This document shows, one piece after another, positions 1 through 6,693 of a DNA stretch of 15,608 nt. The stretch comes from SAR116 cluster bacterium (GTDB taxonomy: Bacteria; Pseudomonadota; Alphaproteobacteria; Puniceispirillales; GCA-002684695): assembly GCA_002684695.1 (NCBI GenBank), contig NYVQ01000027.1, positions 27,712 through 43,319 on the forward strand, read 5' to 3'. The position numbers and the translations under genes were made by a program. Under the pieces are notes generated by a model. The model was not told the DNA's origin and did no database searches. It saw nothing but the letters and a program-made list of their open reading frames with translations. Each line of letters starts with the position of its first letter. The stretch's first letter is position 1.

Positions 1-1317
1 ATATTAATTGAAATTGATAATTCAGGTATAATTTCCAAAATAATAGAAAATTTTGACAGAGATGAAAAAGGTTTTGATTTAGATGAGGATATAATTATAC
101 CCGCCATGAATAATTTGCACAGTCATGGGTTTCAAAGAGCAATGGCTGGCCTCACTGAAGGTCAAAGCAGTAACGGAAATGACAGTTTTTGGACTTGGCG
201 AAATTTAATGTACAAATTTCTTGATGTATTAACGCCTGAAGAAATTTATGTCATTACATTATTTAGTCAAATGGAGATGTTAGAAGCAGGCTATACCAGT
301 GTAGGTGAATTTCATTATATTCATAATCAAATTGGTGGAAAAAAATATGATAATATTGCCGAATTATCAGAGAGAGTTCTTGAAGCTTCTAAAGACAGCG
401 GAATTGGGATTTGCTTGTTACCTGTTTTATACGAAAGAGGTGGATGTGATGGAAGGAAATTATCAGGGGGCCAGTTAAGATTTCATAATAGTTTTGATAC
501 GTTTACTGACCTGATTGGAAAAATTAAAAAGATGGTTTCAAGTAATGAACTTTTTTCATCAGGAGTTGCAGCTCACTCATTGAGAGCCGTTAGCAAAGAA
601 GATTTAAATAAAATTTCTGAAATAAATGATGGGCCAATTCATATTCATGTTGCTGAACAAGTTCAGGAAGTTGAAGAAGTTGAAAAGTTTTACGGCAAAC
701 GCCCAGTAGAGTGGTTGATAGAGAATTTTGATATAAATGAAAGATGGTGCTTTATTCACTGCACTCAAATGACAAAGAGTGAAACATTAAATTTAGCGAA
801 CTCAGGTGCAGTTGCTGGTCTTTGTCCAGTAACAGAAGCTAACCTGGGGGATGGTATCTTTAATGGTTTAGAATATTTTCAAAATAAAGGAATGTTTGGT
901 CTTGGCACTGACTCAAACATTAATATTAGTCTTGTCGAAGAAATTAAAACTTTTGAGTATTCGCAACGTTTAATTAATAAAAAAAGAGCTGTTATATCAA
1001 ATAAGAATAAATCTAGTGGTCGAATAATATTTGATCATTCTTTGTCTGGAGGATCAAGAGCTTTACAAACAAACAGTGGAAAAATTGAAAATGGGCTTTG
1101 TGCTGATTTGTTATCCTTCAAAGTTGATAACATGGAATTAGATGGCTTGGATGGTGATAAGATTTTAGACTACTTCATCTTTGCGTCAAAAGGAAACCTA
1201 ATCAACAGAGTGTGGAAAAATGGTAAGTGTTTAGTGAGAGGCGGTAAACATATTCACTCTGAAATGATTAATTCAAAATACCAAAAGACTATTAAAAAAT
1301 TAAAAAACCTTCTATAG
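1..1317 (+). CDS. hutF: Formimidoylglutamate deiminase HutF, 5'-truncated by window edge
   Basis: This amidohydrolase converts N-formimino-L-glutamate to N-formyl-L-glutamate plus ammonia, in one branch of histidine degradation. The reading frame is open from base 1, before the first ATG at 106, and gives ...IIIPAMNNLHSHGFQRAMAG, the usual HutF metal-site segment, which in intact proteins lies some 50 residues from the start. The gene therefore begins upstream of the window and 106 is not its start. Visible features, numbered in the 438-residue fragment: the HxH metal pair (H40, H42), HIHVAEQ (H216), FIHCTQ (H253) and GLGTDSN (D304), all expected for the HutF/ATZ-TRZ amidohydrolase fold. Full family length is about 450, so only a short N-terminus is missing. 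No other hut gene is in view; partners may lie to the left. The stop codon sits inside the terminator hairpin shared with the opposing gene. Confidence 0.9.
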   Translation: MLIEIDNSGIISKIIENFDRDEKGFDLDEDIIIPAMNNLHSHGFQRAMAGLTEGQSSNGNDSFWTWRNLMYKFLDVLTPEEIYVITLFSQMEMLEAGYTSVGEFHYIHNQIGGKKYDNIAELSERVLEASKDSGIGICLLPVLYERGGCDGRKLSGGQLRFHNSFDTFTDLIGKIKKMVSSNELFSSGVAAHSLRAVSKEDLNKISEINDGPIHIHVAEQVQEVEEVEKFYGKRPVEWLIENFDINERWCFIHCTQMTKSETLNLANSGAVAGLCPVTEANLGDGIFNGLEYFQNKGMFGLGTDSNINISLVEEIKTFEYSQRLINKKRAVISNKNKSSGRIIFDHSLSGGSRALQTNSGKIENGLCADLLSFKVDNMELDGLDGDKILDYFIFASKGNLINRVWKNGKCLVRGGKHIHSEMINSKYQKTIKKLKNLL

Positions 1318-1331
1318 CTTTGAGGTTTTTT
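1302..1331. terminator. Bidirectional intrinsic terminator between hutF and ppx
   Basis: AAAAAACCT (1302-1310) is the reverse complement of AGGTTTTTT (1323-1331), giving a 9-bp stem with a 12-base loop. Each strand ends in a run of six T. It overlaps the hutF stop (1315-1317) and the stop of the convergent exopolyphosphatase gene (1330-1332), so it can serve both. The stem is AT-rich, with only three G-C pairs, so its strength is uncertain. Confidence 0.6.
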
Positions 1332-2775
1332 AAATCTCAATAATCATTTCTTTACCTAGATAAGAAGCTAATAAATTTAGCTTTTCGTAGACATGATCAA
1401 CAAGTAACGTTTTTGTATTACCTAGAAAAACTACTTTTAGATGATCATCTGACAACTCAAGTTTTAAATCATTTAGTAGTTCTGGCAAACCTGCACAAGC
1501 TGCCATGGAAAACCTTAATGACAATCCAAAAATTAAAGAGGTGAATTTATCTTCCATTGATAAAATAGATTTAAATTTAAATGGAAATTTCACTAATTCT
1601 ATAGGTCGATTATATCTATGAAATAAAGTTTTTGCTAGCCATGCACGCTCCCTATGAGTAAGTGAGTTTGTCGGTAAGAGAAGTATTTTCTCTGCAGCTA
1701 TAATATTCCTTGAGCTAGTATGTTCGTTCCAAGCTATATCTGCCAATAAACATGAAGCCTTTAATAAACGAGATAACTCTTTTTCGTCACCTATTGAAAC
1801 CATGGGCAATAAAAAATTTTCTAAAGATGAAGACAATCCCTCAAAGCGTTCTGAATGCTTAGCAATTTCCTCACATGTTGATATTAGCGGATCATGCTTT
1901 AACTTTTTAAGTGATATATTTTCTAATACGAGCCCTTCCCTTACACTCGTACCTGAAATAATGATTTTTTTAGAATCAGTGGCCTTTATAACAATTCGCA
2001 TAATTTTTGCTGCATTGCTCATCGTAGGCTTTCTTGACTGAGGTAACCCTTTTACATTACCGTCCAACTTTATAATTTTGTTAAGAATTCTATTTGCTTT
2101 TTTTGACGAAATGTTTAACCCATGCAAAATATTTAAAGGGTATTTGTTCTTTTGCTTAAAGACCAAACCTAATGCTCTAAAACTTCCACCAACTCCGTAG
2201 AAAAACTTATTTTCAGAATCGTTTTTCCATTTTAATTTTTTAATAATTTTTTTAAAATTCTTTTCTTCAATATCAATTAAGTGACCAAAATTTAAACTTA
2301 CGCTATCTATTCTTTTTCCATTTTCAATTTTTACAAGCTCTAAACTTCCTCCACCAAGATCAGCTATAATTCCATTTGCTTTTGGAATATTAGCCGTAAG
2401 ACCTAAAGCAACTAGGTTGGCCTCTTCAGTACCACTTAATATTCTAATTTTATTACTTAAATACTTTTCTGCCGGGACAATAAAATCTTTTGCATTTTCT
2501 GCTAATCTAAGGGCCGCAGTCCCAATAGCTAAAACCGTTTCTAACTCTGCTTTTTCAATAATTTTCGAAAATCTTTTTATGGTCTCAAGTGATTGTTGAA
2601 TTCTCTCTTTCTTAAGCTTTTTTGTCTTTTGCACTCCCTCACCAAGCCTGCATGTAATTCTTTCATTAAATAAAGGATAGGGATAACGCCCATACCTATC
2701 AAAAATTACAAATCTTAAAGAGTTAGAACCTATGTCTATAACTGCTACTTTGCCTTTTTCAATTGAGTTTTCCAA
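1330..2775 (-). CDS. ppx: Ppx/GppA family exopolyphosphatase
   Basis: Likely a cytoplasmic exopolyphosphatase or guanosine pentaphosphate phosphohydrolase of the ASKHA fold. The 481-residue length fits alphaproteobacterial Ppx. Family motifs: phosphate-1 loop DIGSNSLR (14-21), GTAALR (85-90), SGTEEA (114-119, with the glutamate expected to activate water) and DLGGGSLE (139-146, phosphate-2). The remaining roughly 180 residues match the position of the alpha-helical HD-like C-terminal region. The start is a TTG: an in-frame TGA lies only two codons upstream and no ATG precedes the first motif. The leader has only a weak purine stretch. It follows ppk2 by 19 bases on the same strand, so it is the last gene of sixA-ppk2-ppx and probably translated from the same message. 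Ppx and GppA activities cannot be separated by sequence; the polyphosphate kinase neighbour favours polyphosphate as substrate. Confidence 0.88.
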   Translation of the reverse strand: MENSIEKGKVAVIDIGSNSLRFVIFDRYGRYPYPLFNERITCRLGEGVQKTKKLKKERIQQSLETIKRFSKIIEKAELETVLAIGTAALRLAENAKDFIVPAEKYLSNKIRILSGTEEANLVALGLTANIPKANGIIADLGGGSLELVKIENGKRIDSVSLNFGHLIDIEEKNFKKIIKKLKWKNDSENKFFYGVGGSFRALGLVFKQKNKYPLNILHGLNISSKKANRILNKIIKLDGNVKGLPQSRKPTMSNAAKIMRIVIKATDSKKIIISGTSVREGLVLENISLKKLKHDPLISTCEEIAKHSERFEGLSSSLENFLLPMVSIGDEKELSRLLKASCLLADIAWNEHTSSRNIIAAEKILLLPTNSLTHRERAWLAKTLFHRYNRPIELVKFPFKFKSILSMEDKFTSLIFGLSLRFSMAACAGLPELLNDLKLELSDDHLKVVFLGNTKTLLVDHVYEKLNLLASYLGKEMIIEI

Positions 2776-2794
2776 AAATCATCTTTCATTAACA

Positions 2795-3718
2795 TTAGAA
2801 TTTTTTTGGAACATATAACTCATCAGGTAGAGTTTGTCTTTCATAATCAGGATCAAAAACTCTCTCTGGCAATTCAACTTTTGGATGTTCAACTTCTGAG
2901 TAAGGTATCTTAGATAAAATATGAGTAATGCAGTTTAGCCTCTCTCTTTTTTTATCATTACCCTCGACTATATACCATGGCGCCTCTTTTGTATTTGTTC
3001 TCTTAAACATCATCTCTTTTGCTTTCGTATATTTTTCCCAATACATACGAGCCATTAAATCGACTTCTGATAATTTCCACTGTTTGAGTGGGTCATTAGC
3101 CCTCATTAAAAATCTTAACTGTTGCTCTTCATCTGAAATAGAAAACCAATACTTTAAAAGAATTATACCAGAACGAATTAACATTTTTTCAAATTCGGGA
3201 ACGTCACGGTAAAATTGTTCAACTTGTTCCCTAGTAGCAAATTTCATTACTTTTTCAACGCCTGCTCGATTATACCAAGACCTATCAAATAAGACTATTT
3301 CACCACCTGCAGGTAAATGAGGTACGTATCTTTGAAAGTACCATTGCGTTTGCTCTCTTTCAGAAGGTGGAGGAAGTGCGACAACCCTTGCAACCCTCGG
3401 ATTTAATCTTTGCGTAATTCTTTTAATTACACCACCTTTTCCAGCACTGTCTCTTCCTTCACAGAGAATAAGAACTTTAGCACCCGTACTTTCTACCCAG
3501 TCTTGAAGTTTTATCAATTCTGCCTGAAGTTTTAATAAATTTTTAAAGTAAACACGATTTTCTAATGCTTTGGGTTTCTTGCCACGATAGATATTTTTGA
3601 TGTAATCTCTTGTCTCTTTACTTAAAATAGGCTCACTGAACTCTGCCTCAAACATTTCATCCAAAGTCTCATTTAGTTCTGCTTCTATCCACTCTTCTGC
3701 GTCTTCAAATTTGCCCAT
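2795..3718 (-). CDS. ppk2: Polyphosphate kinase 2 (PPK2 class I type)
   Basis: PPK2 moves phosphate between polyphosphate and nucleoside diphosphates; class I members favour making NTP from polyphosphate and NDP. The 307-residue protein is full length for a one-domain class I enzyme. Visible: Walker A GRDSAGKGG (88-96), the lid segment around QWYFQRYVPHLPAGGE (125-140), Walker B LFDRSWYNRAGVE (143-155) with its aspartate at 145, then the family stretch KYWFSIS...EQ...RF, DPLKQWKLS and APWYIVEGNDKKRERLNCI. Start ATG at 3718 has AAGGA six bases upstream. The acidic N-terminal segment (about 1-30) is typical of this subgroup. It lies between sixA (38-base gap) and ppx (19-base gap) on the same strand, placing a polyphosphate-using and a polyphosphate-degrading enzyme in one unit. 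No PPK1 gene is in the window. Confidence 0.93.
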   Translation of the reverse strand: MGKFEDAEEWIEAELNETLDEMFEAEFSEPILSKETRDYIKNIYRGKKPKALENRVYFKNLLKLQAELIKLQDWVESTGAKVLILCEGRDSAGKGGVIKRITQRLNPRVARVVALPPPSEREQTQWYFQRYVPHLPAGGEIVLFDRSWYNRAGVEKVMKFATREQVEQFYRDVPEFEKMLIRSGIILLKYWFSISDEEQQLRFLMRANDPLKQWKLSEVDLMARMYWEKYTKAKEMMFKRTNTKEAPWYIVEGNDKKRERLNCITHILSKIPYSEVEHPKVELPERVFDPDYERQTLPDELYVPKKF

Positions 3719-3756
3719 TTTGAGTCCTTAAAATAATTGCCTAAAACTATTTACTA

Positions 3757-4254
3757 TTAGTTTAGCAAAATATCTTTTGGTTTTATAGCTGTATCTATTT
3801 TAAAATCTTTATATGTGAGTTTATGTTTAGTTTCTTTGTTTAATAATAAATGGCATACTGCAGAAGTTGGAAATAAAAACATATAATTATCATCAATTTT
3901 AGAAACAAAATCGAACAAGCCAGGATTATGTCCTATCAAAATTATATTATTATGACTTAAAATATTTTCATTAAGGATACTTAGAAGCTTATCACTTGAA
4001 GCCAAGTAAAGTTCATCTAGAATTTTGATTTCAGGTCTTTTACTAAATGCCGACAAAGATAAATCTAAAGTTTCTTGAGTTCTTTTTGATGAGGAACACA
4101 AAATCAAATCAATATTTGAACATTTTTCACTTATAATTTTTGACATTATTGGAACATCCCTCAGCCCTCTTTTTGCTAATGGCCTCTCACTGTCAGTATG
4201 ATCTGGATTCGTCCAATTTGATTTACCATGCCTAAATAAAAAAATGTTTTTCAT
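3757..4254 (-). CDS. sixA: SixA-like histidine phosphatase
   Basis: A histidine phosphatase superfamily protein of 165 residues, the size of SixA, which removes phosphate from phosphohistidine in signalling or PTS-type phosphotransfer proteins. It has the catalytic RHG (8-10) at the N-terminus, the conserved acidic/arginine stretch HTDSERPLAKRG (19-30), SSSKRTQET (54-62) and the second catalytic histidine in IGHNPG (107-112). It is the first gene of the leftward unit with ppk2 and ppx and is divergent from the GAPDH gene across 138 bases. The ATG at 4254 is the only start that keeps the RHG motif, yet the preceding bases are nearly all T and A with no Shine-Dalgarno sequence, so a leaderless or weakly initiated message is possible. 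The target phosphoprotein is unknown. Confidence 0.85.
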   Translation of the reverse strand: MKNIFLFRHGKSNWTNPDHTDSERPLAKRGLRDVPIMSKIISEKCSNIDLILCSSSKRTQETLDLSLSAFSKRPEIKILDELYLASSDKLLSILNENILSHNNIILIGHNPGLFDFVSKIDDNYMFLFPTSAVCHLLLNKETKHKLTYKDFKIDTAIKPKDILLN

Positions 4255-4306
4255 TAAAAAATAAAAGTAATTAAGAGGATTTATTTAAATTCTTTTTTAA
4301 AAAATA

Positions 4307-4324
4307 TAAACATAGCAATGTTTA
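4307..4324. promoter_or_regulatory. Inverted repeat in the divergent sixA / GAPDH intergenic region (candidate operator)
   Basis: TAAACAT (4307-4313), spacer AGCA, ATGTTTA (4318-4324): a perfect 7-bp dyad. Its right arm overlaps a possible -35 (TTTACA, 4321-4326) of the rightward arsenic genes. That makes it a candidate site for a dimeric regulator, such as an ArsR/SmtB-type repressor, but no regulator gene is in the window and the identification is inference. It is not followed by a T-run, so it is not an obvious terminator. Confidence 0.4.
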
Positions 4325-4348
4325 CAACCCAAAAAAGTTTCCTTAAAT
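4321..4348 (+). promoter_or_regulatory. Candidate promoter for the GAPDH-arsJ genes
   Basis: TTTACA (4321-4326) and TTAAAT (4343-4348) lie 16 bases apart upstream of the GAPDH start at 4393. The -35 matches the consensus at five of six positions and the -10 at four of six. In DNA this AT-rich such matches are common, so this is tentative. Confidence 0.3.
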
Positions 4349-4369
4349 AATAGTTACTTAAGATAATAG
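4342..4369. repeat. Two near-identical direct repeats upstream of the GAPDH gene
   Basis: CTTAAATAATAG (4342-4353) is followed 15 bases on by CTTAAGATAATAG (4357-4369); they differ by a G for an A and one extra base. The second ends 23 bases before the GAPDH start. A tandem repeat near a promoter can be a binding site for a regulator that binds in head-to-tail order. It does not match the PhoB box (CTGTCAT-type repeats) closely. It may be a chance of AT-rich DNA. Confidence 0.35.
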
Positions 4370-4392
4370 AATATTAAACTAGGTTAATATTA

Positions 4393-5427
4393 ATGGCAAT
4401 TGGTATAAATGGTTTAGGTCGCGTAGGAAGACTTGTATTAAAAGATTTTTTTGGTGGATTTAACCGAAAATCAAATAATGAAGACATTAATATTTTACAT
4501 TTAAATGAGCCAAATTGTGATGCAAAAACACTTTGCCATCTTTTAAAGTTTGATAGCATACATGGCATTTGGGATGCTTCAATAAAACAGATAGATAACA
4601 ATAAAATTTCAATTAATGGAAAAGATATAATATTGACGAACAATACAAATCCTAGTGATATAAATTGGGGTAATTCAGGATGTTCATTAGTACTGGATTG
4701 TACAGGAGCTTTTTTAACAAAAAATAAGCTAAAAAGTTATTTTGATAGCAATATTAAAAAGGTTATTGTGTCTGCGCCTGTCAATGACCCTGAAGTCTTG
4801 AATATTGTTTTCGGTATTAATGATCATCTTTATAATTCTAATAAACATGATATTATAACTGCCGCATCATGCACTACTAACTGTCTAGCTCCAATTATAA
4901 GTATTATTCATAAAAATTTTGAAATATTGAAGGGACAAATAACAACTATACATAACCCTACGAATACAAATGTTCTTTTAGATAAACCGCATAAAGATTT
5001 AAGAAGAGCACGTTCGTCTATGCTTTCAATGCACCCTACTTCAACTGGAAGCGCCAAAGCAATTGGATTAATTTTTCCTGAACTAGATGGTAAACTTGAT
5101 GGTCACGCTGTTAGGGTTCCTGTTATAAATTCAAGTTTAACAGATTGTGTTTTTCAATTAAATAAAAGTTGCAAAGCAAGTGACGTCAATAATTTATTTA
5201 AAAGCGCTTCTAAAAAAGAATTAAAAGATATTTTAGGTATTGAATTTAGTCCCTTAGTATCAATAGATTTTGTGAACGATACAAGAAGCAGCATTGTTGA
5301 CGCGCAAAGCACCTTGGTAACTGACAGTAAATTACTTAAAATATATTCCTGGTATGATAATGAAACAGGGTATGCATGCAGAATGAACGATATAGCAAAA
5401 ATGGTATATAATTCATTAAATGTTTAA
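4393..5427 (+). CDS. ArsJ-associated glyceraldehyde-3-phosphate dehydrogenase
   Basis: A GAPDH-family enzyme of 344 residues. In arsJ clusters this enzyme uses arsenate in place of phosphate on glyceraldehyde-3-phosphate and forms unstable 1-arseno-3-phosphoglycerate, which ArsJ exports. Visible: NAD-binding GINGLGRVGR (4-13), catalytic cysteine in ASCTTNCLAP (C160) and catalytic histidine H187. The region after it reads TTIHNPTNTN, not the TTxHSYTxDQ usual in glycolytic GAPDH; as I recall, TTIHxxTNTQ-like forms are typical of the arsenic-linked subfamily. PHKDLRRARS, TSTGSAKAIG and LDGHAVRVPV follow in normal order. Start ATG at 4393 has an AGG nine bases upstream. The last 8 bases overlap arsJ, so the two are almost surely co-translated. 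Function as the only glycolytic GAPDH is less likely given the overlap with arsJ. Confidence 0.88.
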   Translation: MAIGINGLGRVGRLVLKDFFGGFNRKSNNEDINILHLNEPNCDAKTLCHLLKFDSIHGIWDASIKQIDNNKISINGKDIILTNNTNPSDINWGNSGCSLVLDCTGAFLTKNKLKSYFDSNIKKVIVSAPVNDPEVLNIVFGINDHLYNSNKHDIITAASCTTNCLAPIISIIHKNFEILKGQITTIHNPTNTNVLLDKPHKDLRRARSSMLSMHPTSTGSAKAIGLIFPELDGKLDGHAVRVPVINSSLTDCVFQLNKSCKASDVNNLFKSASKKELKDILGIEFSPLVSIDFVNDTRSSIVDAQSTLVTDSKLLKIYSWYDNETGYACRMNDIAKMVYNSLNV

Positions 5428-6613
5428 TTTAAAAGATTTCCTTATAATTACTAATACATATTTATTTTTTTCCCTTACTGATGGTGCAATTAGAATGATA
5501 GTACTCCTTCATTTTTTTCACCTCGGATTTTCTCCTTTATCACTCGCATTAATTTTTCTTCTGTATGAATTAGTTGGTGTAATCACAAATCTTGCAGGTG
5601 GATGGCTAGCTTCATTTTATGGAATTAAAAGAATGTTTACATTTGGAGTTTTTCTTCAAATTTTTAGCTTAATTTTTTTATCATTTTATTCACCTTCATG
5701 GGGAATTTACTTATCTATATTATGGGTAATGGTTGCACAAGGCATGTCAGGTGTTGCAAAAGATATTTCAAAAACATCATCAAAGTCCGCTATAAAAATA
5801 GTTTCTGGAAATGGTAAAGGTATCTTATTTAAATGGGTTTTATGGTTTACAGGTCTAAAAAATGTTTCTAAGGGTTTAGGTTTTTTTGTTGGGAGTTTGT
5901 TAATTGAAATAACTGGATTTCAGTATTCTCTATATACACTAATAATTATACTATGTAGTTGTTTGATTTTTTTATTTTTCCTAGATAGTGAAATAGGAGT
6001 GCTTAAAACTTCAAAAAATTTGAAACAATTTTTAAGTAAGTCAAAGGATATAAATATCTTATCAGCTGCAAGATTGTTTTTATTTGGATCTCGCGATATT
6101 TGGTTTGTAGTCGGTATTCCATTATTCCTCTATTCTGCTGGTTGGTCGTTTTGGCATGTGGGATCCTTTCTTGCTTTTTGGATTATTGGTTATGGCTTTT
6201 GCCAGTCATCTGTTCCGCTTTTAATTAAAAGAAGTGTAGATGGTATAGCTCTAGAAATTTCATCAGCAAAATTTTGGATATTTATATTAATGATCACTCA
6301 ATTAGCATTACTTATTTTGATAAATTTGAATATTCAGTATATCTCAACAGAAAAAATCCTTATATTTGGTTTATTGATTTATGGAGGTGTTTTTGCTATT
6401 AACTCTGCCTTACACTCCTATTTAATTTTAGCATTCTCACGTAATTCGTCTGTTACTGAAGACGTAGGTTTTTATTATTCATCAAATGCATTAGGAAGAT
6501 TTTTTGGCACTTTTTTGTCTGGGTATTTGTATCAGACAGTTGGCATTTCGGGTTGTATTTGTGGATCATTTTTTTTTATTTTATTAAGTTTTTTAATTAT
6601 AAAAAAATTATAG
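5420..6613 (+). CDS. arsJ: Organoarsenical efflux MFS transporter ArsJ
   Basis: A 397-residue inner-membrane major facilitator protein that exports 1-arseno-3-phosphoglycerate, completing an arsenate resistance route together with the adjacent GAPDH. Evidence: about a dozen strongly hydrophobic segments; the N-terminal FSLTDGAIRMIVLLHF (17-32), GFSPLSLAL (36-44) and ELVGVITNLAGGWL (50-63), which match the ArsJ family pattern; the cytoplasmic loop AQGMSGVAKDISKTSSKSAIK (106-126), rich in charged and small residues, which is also characteristic; and the C-terminal YYSSNALGRFFGTFLSGYLY stretch. The ATG at 5420 lies inside the 3' end of the GAPDH gene (8-base overlap) with no separate ribosome site, which suggests translational coupling. 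No arsR, arsC, arsB or ACR3 is seen nearby, so this pair appears to be a stand-alone arsenate route. Confidence 0.88.
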   Translation: MFNLKDFLIITNTYLFFSLTDGAIRMIVLLHFFHLGFSPLSLALIFLLYELVGVITNLAGGWLASFYGIKRMFTFGVFLQIFSLIFLSFYSPSWGIYLSILWVMVAQGMSGVAKDISKTSSKSAIKIVSGNGKGILFKWVLWFTGLKNVSKGLGFFVGSLLIEITGFQYSLYTLIIILCSCLIFLFFLDSEIGVLKTSKNLKQFLSKSKDINILSAARLFLFGSRDIWFVVGIPLFLYSAGWSFWHVGSFLAFWIIGYGFCQSSVPLLIKRSVDGIALEISSAKFWIFILMITQLALLILINLNIQYISTEKILIFGLLIYGGVFAINSALHSYLILAFSRNSSVTEDVGFYYSSNALGRFFGTFLSGYLYQTVGISGCICGSFFFILLSFLIIKKL

Positions 6614-6634
6614 AAAATAATGTTAATTTTTTGC

Positions 6635-6662
6635 TTGCATAAATAAAATTGTTATTTTATAA
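6635..6662 (+). promoter_or_regulatory. Candidate promoter for the PiT transporter gene
   Basis: TTGCAT (6635-6640), 16-base spacer, TTATAA (6657-6662), about 31 bases before the ATG at 6694. It lies in the 80-base gap after arsJ, so the transporter may be expressed separately from GAPDH-arsJ as well as by read-through. No terminator hairpin with a T-run is visible in the gap. Confidence 0.35.
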
Positions 6663-6693
6663 CGCGGCCATATAAGATAATTTTATTCCTAAA

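Noticed and set aside
106..108. ATG at 106 as the start of hutF
   Set aside because: The frame is open back to base 1 and the residues just before it (IIIPA) belong to the conserved stretch ahead of the metal-binding HxH; starting at 106 would remove the N-terminal domain.
4342..4369. PhoB box in front of the GAPDH gene
   Set aside because: The direct repeats do not match CTGTCAT-type PhoB half-sites; kept only as an unnamed repeat.
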